A stretch of DNA of 37,540 nt from Bacteroidota bacterium (GTDB lineage: Bacteria; Bacteroidota; Bacteroidia; Chitinophagales; Chitinophagaceae): assembly GCA_023423835.1 (NCBI GenBank), contig JAFAEW010000137.1, positions 1-37,540 on the forward strand, given 5' to 3'. The notes beneath the pieces were generated by a model, which saw only the letters and a program-made list of their open reading frames with translations, was not told the DNA's origin and did not search any database. Position numbers and translations under genes: made by a program. This document shows positions 32,818 to 37,540 of this stretch, piece by piece (position 1 is the stretch's first letter; each line of letters opens with the position of its first letter).

Positions 32818-35208
32818 ATGGAAAATAAGTCAATATCTACACCTGAAAACGATGAAATGTTGTCATACCAGGATTTTCGAAACGCAGTCTTAGACGATTA
32901 CCGGGTAGCCGTAATAAGCCGCGAAACGAGCCTGCTGGGAAGAAAGGAAGTCTTAACCGGGAAAGCGAAGTTTGGAATTTTCGGTGATGGAAAAGAGGTT
33001 GCACAGATTGCGATGGCCAAATATTTTAAACAGGGCGACTGGCGTTCAGGTTATTACCGGGATCAAACGTTTGTATTTGCAAAGGGCTTATTCAATCCAC
33101 AGCAGTTGTTTGCGCAATTGTATGCCGATCCTGATGTTTCCCATGATCCTTCAAGTGCAGGCAGGCAGATGGTTAGCCATTTTGCAACCGCTAATTTTGA
33201 TGCTGACGGCAACATGCTGCCTCTTGCAAAACAGTATAATATTGCCGCTGATATGGCGCCAACCGGTTCACAAATGCCGCGTGGTGTTGGATTGGCACTC
33301 GCGTCAAAACTATTCAGAAATGTGTCTGAATTGCAAAATGAAGATAAGCTTTCCAACAACGGTAATGAGATTTGCTTCTGCACCATCGGCGATGCTTCTA
33401 CATCTGAAGGTCATTTCTGGGAAACGATAAATGCGGCCGGCGTCTTACAGATTCCGCTGGCGGTCTTCATCTGGGACGATGGCTACGGCATCAGTGTTCC
33501 GAAAAAATATCAAACCACCAAGGGTTCAATTTCCGCAGCCCTGAAAGGATTTCAGAAAAAAGATGATTCAAACGGAATAGACATTTATAAACTAAAGGGT
33601 TGGGATTATGCCGGCATGTGTGAAGTGCTGGAGACGGCCATTCAGAAGATTCGCGACACGCACGTTCCCGCCGTTTTCCACGTGGAGGAAATAACGCAAC
33701 CGCAGGGACACAGCACGTCCGGAAGCCATGAACGATATAAAACTCCCGAAAGGTTGGAATGGGAGAAAGAATGGGATTGCAATAAAAAGATGAGAGAATG
33801 GATTCTTTCATCGGGACTGGCAACAGGAGAGGAGCTTGCTACGATTGAGCAGGAAGCGAAAGATTATGTGAAGGAAAGCCGGAATAAAGCATGGACAGAG
33901 TTCAATGAACCGATAAAGGAAGAAGCGGAAAAAATGTTGTCGCTTCTCGAGGCGGTTCAACTGCCCGATGCCGGTCAGGAGCAGGCACTGAAAACAGAAA
34001 TTAAGAAGTTCAGGGAAAACCGCGATATCCTTCGCCGAGACATCGTGCATACATTGTATCAGGCGGTTCTGATTGCGGGAAAAACGAATCCTCAGCTTAC
34101 CGCCTACTACCAATCGGTTAAAGCGCAATACGCAAACCTTTATGACTCATGGTTGTATCTCGGAACAGAAAATGGAAGCGCAATGAATGTTCCCGTTGTG
34201 GGGGCCGAATTTGCCGCGGATGCGGGTTTGGTGAATGGATTTGAAGTGTTGAATAAATATTTCGAAACGATTTTTTCTACCCGTGAGAACGTAGTGGCGT
34301 TTGGGGAAGATGTTGGTTTTATCGGCGATGTTAACCAGGCCTTTGCTTCCCTTCAGGAGAAGTTTTCCGAAAATCGCATCTTTGATACGGGCATTCGCGA
34401 ACTCACGATCATGGGACAGGCGATTGGTCTTGCCCTGAGAGGACTCAGACCGATAGCGGAGATTCAATATCTCGATTACCTGGTTTATGGATTGCAGCAA
34501 CTGACCGATGATGTTGCCACAATTTTATATCGCACGAATGGCCAGCAAAGATGTCCCCTCATTATCAGAACGCGTGGTCATCGCCTTGAAGGAATCTGGC
34601 ACAGCGGTTCGCCAATGGGAATGATCATAAACGCTCTGAGAGGAATGTATGTATGTGTTCCGAGAAATATGACGCAGGCTGCAGGAATGTACAATACGTT
34701 GCTGAACAGTTCTGAACCGGGATTGATCATCGAGTGTTTGAATGGATACCGGCTGAAGGAAAAGCTACCCTCAAACCTTGCAGACATGACGGTTCCGATG
34801 GGTATTCCCGAACTGCTTCGGAAAGGAGAGGATGTAACCATCGTTTCTTATGGCAGCGTCTTGAGAATTATTGACGAGGCGGCCGCTCAACTTGAGAAAC
34901 TCGGAGTTGATTGCGAAATTATTGACGTACAAACCTTGTTGCCGTTTGATATTAACCATAAGATCCTCGATTCTTTAAAGAAAACCAACCGGATCGTTTT
35001 TGTAGACGAAGATGTTCCGGGCGGGGCTGCAGGATATATGTTCAATAAGGTAATGGAAGGGCAGGGCGGATATCGCTGGCTCGATGTAGCGGCCCGCACC
35101 ATCACCGGAAAAGCACATCGGCCGGCCTACGGAAGCGATGGGGATTATTTCAGTAAACCGAATGTGGAAGAGATCATCAGCACGATCCTCGAGATGATGG
35201 CAGAATAA
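32818..35208 (+). CDS. 2-oxoacid dehydrogenase E1, fused alpha and beta subunits
   Basis: A 796-residue thiamine-diphosphate enzyme that decarboxylates a 2-oxoacid and reductively acylates the lipoyl group of E2. The alpha half (about 1-400) has the TPP/Mg block GDASTSEGHFWETINAAGVLQIPLAVFIWDD and the SGSHERYKTPERL phosphorylation-loop-like segment. The beta half (about 455-796) begins VLNKYFETIFSTRENVVAFGEDVGF and includes RELTIMGQAIGLALRG and a transketolase C-terminal domain. Fused E1 proteins are common in Bacteroidota and usually annotated as branched-chain or pyruvate type; substrate cannot be fixed here. No E2 or E3 gene is adjacent. Confidence 0.93.
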   Translation: MENKSISTPENDEMLSYQDFRNAVLDDYRVAVISRETSLLGRKEVLTGKAKFGIFGDGKEVAQIAMAKYFKQGDWRSGYYRDQTFVFAKGLFNPQQLFAQLYADPDVSHDPSSAGRQMVSHFATANFDADGNMLPLAKQYNIAADMAPTGSQMPRGVGLALASKLFRNVSELQNEDKLSNNGNEICFCTIGDASTSEGHFWETINAAGVLQIPLAVFIWDDGYGISVPKKYQTTKGSISAALKGFQKKDDSNGIDIYKLKGWDYAGMCEVLETAIQKIRDTHVPAVFHVEEITQPQGHSTSGSHERYKTPERLEWEKEWDCNKKMREWILSSGLATGEELATIEQEAKDYVKESRNKAWTEFNEPIKEEAEKMLSLLEAVQLPDAGQEQALKTEIKKFRENRDILRRDIVHTLYQAVLIAGKTNPQLTAYYQSVKAQYANLYDSWLYLGTENGSAMNVPVVGAEFAADAGLVNGFEVLNKYFETIFSTRENVVAFGEDVGFIGDVNQAFASLQEKFSENRIFDTGIRELTIMGQAIGLALRGLRPIAEIQYLDYLVYGLQQLTDDVATILYRTNGQQRCPLIIRTRGHRLEGIWHSGSPMGMIINALRGMYVCVPRNMTQAAGMYNTLLNSSEPGLIIECLNGYRLKEKLPSNLADMTVPMGIPELLRKGEDVTIVSYGSVLRIIDEAAAQLEKLGVDCEIIDVQTLLPFDINHKILDSLKKTNRIVFVDEDVPGGAAGYMFNKVMEGQGGYRWLDVAARTITGKAHRPAYGSDGDYFSKPNVEEIISTILEMMAE

Positions 35209-35218
35209 ACAACTTCGA

Positions 35219-35253
35219 TTTTGTGAGCGAATGCAGTCGCTGTTTCCACAAAA
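35219..35253. terminator. Compound hairpin between convergent E1 and trpG genes
   Basis: TTTTGTG (35219-35225) pairs with CACAAAA (35247-35253), and inside it AGCGA (35226-35230) pairs with TCGCT (35237-35241), leaving a five-base bulge. There is no T run beyond the stem, so a bidirectional terminator is possible but not proved. Confidence 0.35.
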
Positions 35254-35287
35254 CCTATTCTCCTGCATTAGGTAATTGTTGTTCGAA

Positions 35288-35869
35288 TTACGCATTCAGC
35301 CAGTTTTGGATGATCTGATCTCCTAACGGCGTGAGCACACTTTCAGGATGAAACTGAACCGATTGAAGATCGTACGTGCGGTGCTGCATCGCCATAATTT
35401 CGTTTTCTTCATCCACTGCAGTAATCTCGAAACACTCGGGTAGTGTTTCCTTCTTTACAATCCATGAATGGTATCTTCCCACCTCTATTGTTTCAGGAAG
35501 ATGTCTGAATAAATTGTTTTTTGAACTGCCGTTGCGGTTAAGGATCTGCACCGGGGTGGCCACGCCGTGATAAACCTTTTTCAGATTTTCGAGAGATGCT
35601 CCAAATGACTCTGCTATGGCCTGATGTCCGAGGCAGACACCCAGGATGGATTTGGAAGCCGCATACCTCTTGATCATTTCCAATAAAATTCCAGACTCAT
35701 GCGGCAAGCCCGGACCGGGTGAAATAAGAATGCGGTCATACTGGTCAATTTCATCAACCGTGATGCGATCATTTCTGAAAACCTCCGGCTGCTCACCGGT
35801 ACATTTCCTTACGGATTGAACGAGGTTGTAGGTAAATGAATCGTAGTTATCAAAGATCAGTATCCTCAT
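35288..35869 (-). CDS. Anthranilate/aminodeoxychorismate synthase glutaminase subunit
   Basis: A class I glutamine amidotransferase of 193 residues. It has the FDNYDSFTYNLVQ start, the oxyanion SPGPGLP, nucleophile Cys79 in GVCLGHQAIA, and His174/Glu176 in VQFHPESV. It feeds ammonia to TrpE (tryptophan) or PabB (folate). No chorismate-binding partner gene is in the window, so TrpG and PabA cannot be told apart; one subunit often serves both. Confidence 0.92.
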   Translation of the reverse strand: MRILIFDNYDSFTYNLVQSVRKCTGEQPEVFRNDRITVDEIDQYDRILISPGPGLPHESGILLEMIKRYAASKSILGVCLGHQAIAESFGASLENLKKVYHGVATPVQILNRNGSSKNNLFRHLPETIEVGRYHSWIVKKETLPECFEITAVDEENEIMAMQHRTYDLQSVQFHPESVLTPLGDQIIQNWLNA

Positions 35870-35975
35870 TTTCTAAATATATTGGTGGAAAAAACCTCCG
35901 TTGGCGGATAACGAAATTGGAGCGCTTTCATCAGATCAAAACGATGAACCTGATTTTTTGAATGCGGGAACAGAT

Positions 35976-37049
35976 TTATCCATCGATGGTCGATGCAGGA
36001 GAGTTGGCAATGAAATCCCTGTTCAAAACAGGCCTCAATCTTGACCTGCTTTTATTAAAAATATTCTGCCCGTTTTTCAGGCCTTTCCGGATTTCTTTCT
36101 GTCTTTCTTCCGGTAATTCTATCAGATCCTTGCATTCCTTACTGCAGCAGCCATTGTATTTTTCAGCGCATTCCCCGCATTGAATAAACAGCAGATGGCA
36201 GCCATTATTTTTGCAGTTGGTATGGCTGTCGCAAGGTTTTCCGCACTGGTGGCAGTGGGCTATTACGTCATTTGTTATTCGTTCTCCAAGGCGATTATCA
36301 AACACGAAATTTTTCCCGATAAAATTCGTTTCAAGCCCTTTTTCTTTCACCTGGTTCACATAATTAATAATTCCGCCCTCAAGATGAAAAACATTTTTAA
36401 ATCCTTTGTGCAACATGAAGGCACTCGCTTTTTCGCATCGAATTCCACCGGTGCAATACATGATTATGTTCTTTTCTTCTTTACCTTTCAACAGGTCAAC
36501 AGCCATCGGAAGTTGCTCTCTGAAGGTGTCGGAAGGAAGTTGTACTGCATTTTTAAAATGACCGACCTCATATTCATAATGGTTACGAAAATCAACGACA
36601 ATGGTAGAAGGATCGCTCATCATTTTGTTCATCTCTTCAGCGTTAACGTATTTGCCTTTCTGATGCATGTTGAAGCGTTCATCATCAATTCCATCCATAA
36701 CGATCTTTTTTCGCACCTTCACCTTCAAAACCCAGAACGATTTTCCGTCATCTTCGATCGCGATATTCAACCTTAGATCTTTCAACAATGCGTCTTCCTG
36801 CAGGAACGAACAAAAAGCGGCAAATTGAGATTCAGGAATACTAATCTGCGCATTATATCCTTCAGAGGCTACATAAATTCGTCCGAACACCTTCAGGGAG
36901 GTGAGATTTTTATACAGATAATCCCGGAAGGCAGCAGGATCGCCGATCTTGCAATAGCGGTAGAAACTGATCGTTTTTCTTTTTTCAGTTTCTGCCAACA
37001 TTTTTTGTTTCAGTTCTTCATTGGAAACTCTGTTGTGTAATAAGGCCAT
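35976..37049 (-). CDS. trhO: tRNA uridine(34) hydroxylase TrhO
   Basis: Rhodanese-family enzyme (YceA/TrhO) that hydroxylates U34 of certain tRNAs using O2, toward 5-methoxyuridine-type modification. The 357-residue protein has the N-terminal UPF0176-type domain (ISFYRYCKI, GRIYVASEGYNAQIS), a rhodanese domain (about 135-235) with catalytic Cys199 in MYCTGGIRCEKASA, and a C-terminal Cys-rich segment (ten Cys between 266 and 306) of likely metal-binding type. The start ATG 37049 gives MALLHNRVSNEEL, normal for the family. Confidence 0.93.
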   Translation of the reverse strand: MALLHNRVSNEELKQKMLAETEKRKTISFYRYCKIGDPAAFRDYLYKNLTSLKVFGRIYVASEGYNAQISIPESQFAAFCSFLQEDALLKDLRLNIAIEDDGKSFWVLKVKVRKKIVMDGIDDERFNMHQKGKYVNAEEMNKMMSDPSTIVVDFRNHYEYEVGHFKNAVQLPSDTFREQLPMAVDLLKGKEEKNIIMYCTGGIRCEKASAFMLHKGFKNVFHLEGGIINYVNQVKEKGLETNFIGKNFVFDNRLGERITNDVIAHCHQCGKPCDSHTNCKNNGCHLLFIQCGECAEKYNGCCSKECKDLIELPEERQKEIRKGLKNGQNIFNKSRSRLRPVLNRDFIANSPASTIDG

Positions 37050-37083
37050 AGAAAAGCTTTTGTTCGATCAAGGATGTGGCTTG

Positions 37084-37091
37084 CAAAATTA
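37084..37091 (-). promoter_or_regulatory. Candidate -7 promoter box of trhO
   Basis: On the minus strand this reads TAATTTTG, an exact TAnnTTTG match 34 bases ahead of the trhO start. No -33 TTTG is seen at the usual spacing. Confidence 0.5.
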
Positions 37092-37287
37092 AGCGCACCA
37101 ACGGAAAAATAAATGTTTTACAAAAAAATTGGCAGAACAGTAATAACATTAGGGTTAACGCAGGATGCCGCGCTTTTTTCACCGCGGATACCGGCATTTG
37201 TGAAGGCTGTAGGAAAACGAAGCCCTAGTACCAAACAATAGAAATACTTCGATCAGTTAGAGGAAAGGCATTTTTCGAGGAACCGAT

Positions 37288-37540
37288 CTACCGGCCAAAT
37301 TTGGTTTCCCATTCTTTTGTGCCGCCGGTAAGGTTTTTTATTTTCTGAAAACCCATTTGCTCCAGATAAAGTCCGGCCATTCCTGAACGGTTTCCACTTC
37401 TGCAGTAGACAATAACTTCCTTATCGCGCCAGTCTTCGATTGGATCGGTTTGCATGGACTGAATATCAGAAAGGGGAATATGAATGCCACCGATATTGAA
37501 ATCTGCTCTTTCATCGGCTTCTCTTACATCGAGCAGGTTG
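37288..37540 (-). CDS. Rhodanese-like domain protein, C-terminal part (partial)
   Basis: Minus-strand frame entering from the right edge and stopping at TAG 37290-37288; 83 residues are visible. It starts in NLLDVREADERADFNIGGIHIPL and continues to active-site loop VIVYCRSGNRSGMAG with the sulfur-accepting Cys, ending LTGGTKEWETKFGR. This is a single-domain rhodanese (sulfurtransferase), as in GlpE- or PspE-like proteins. The start lies outside the window. It points the same way as trhO, 238 bases upstream of it. Confidence 0.85.
   Translation of the reverse strand, partial: NLLDVREADERADFNIGGIHIPLSDIQSMQTDPIEDWRDKEVIVYCRSGNRSGMAGLYLEQMGFQKIKNLTGGTKEWETKFGR

Noticed and set aside
36180..36776. 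Plus-strand open frame of 198 codons inside trhO
   Set aside because: It lies antisense to a clear TrhO coding region and has biased low-information composition.
1..37540. CRISPR arrays, insertion sequences, tRNA or rRNA genes
   Set aside because: No regularly spaced repeats, transposase motifs, terminal repeats or tRNA cloverleaf sequences were seen by reading the intergenic regions.

Overview
The window looks like a stretch of Bacteroidota chromosome, most like the Chitinophagales/Sphingobacteriales side of the phylum. The evidence is a short primary sigma factor without region 1.1, TAnnTTTG-type -7 promoter boxes, weak ribosome binding sites, and families typical of the phylum (DUF2027-Smr, DUF3667, DUF1573 pairs, LytS/LytTR pairs, a fused alpha/beta E1 2-oxoacid dehydrogenase, WbqC, type B L31). 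No mobile element, CRISPR array, tRNA or rRNA was seen.

Bases 1-6178 hold a nitrous-oxide reduction (nos) cluster on the + strand: the end of a c-type cytochrome, a clade II (Sec-type, apparently lipoprotein) nosZ, then nosL-nosD-nosF-nosY packed with ATGA overlaps. NosL carries an unusual multi-TM N-terminal domain. The nosZ-nosL gap holds a perfect 12-bp inverted repeat and an FNR/CRP-like palindrome. Converging on nosY (6175-8027, - strand) is a MauG/MbnH-like di-heme protein with an MbnP-like partner, a pair known elsewhere to make a copper-binding site by tryptophan oxidation. Next to a copper enzyme cluster this suggests copper supply, which is inference.

Bases 8119-18761 hold an HD-domain protein, a small Lys-rich DUF6496 protein, an ATP-grasp-like protein, miaE, the primary sigma factor gene rpoD, a LytS/LytTR two-component pair followed by a secreted LolA-like protein, an ECF sigma factor overlapping a membrane anti-sigma-like protein with carboxypeptidase-regulatory and TonB-C-like domains, a DUF2911 protein and a DUF3667 membrane protein.

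Bases 18853-28365 are mostly housekeeping: htpG, a secreted MORN-like protein, a CNNM/CorC transporter, yajQ, rpmE (type B), serA, a DUF2027-Smr protein, a LEA2-like lipoprotein, a WbqC-family protein and ribE. Bases 28513-37540 hold a GT-C-like membrane protein, a secreted esterase, a polysaccharide deacetylase lipoprotein, two tandem DUF1573 proteins, the fused E1 dehydrogenase, a TrpG/PabA amidotransferase, trhO, and a rhodanese cut by the window end.

The most interesting part is the first 8 kb, where a clade II nos operon, a NosL fused to a membrane domain, candidate oxygen-responsive regulatory DNA and an MbnP/MbnH-like pair occur together.
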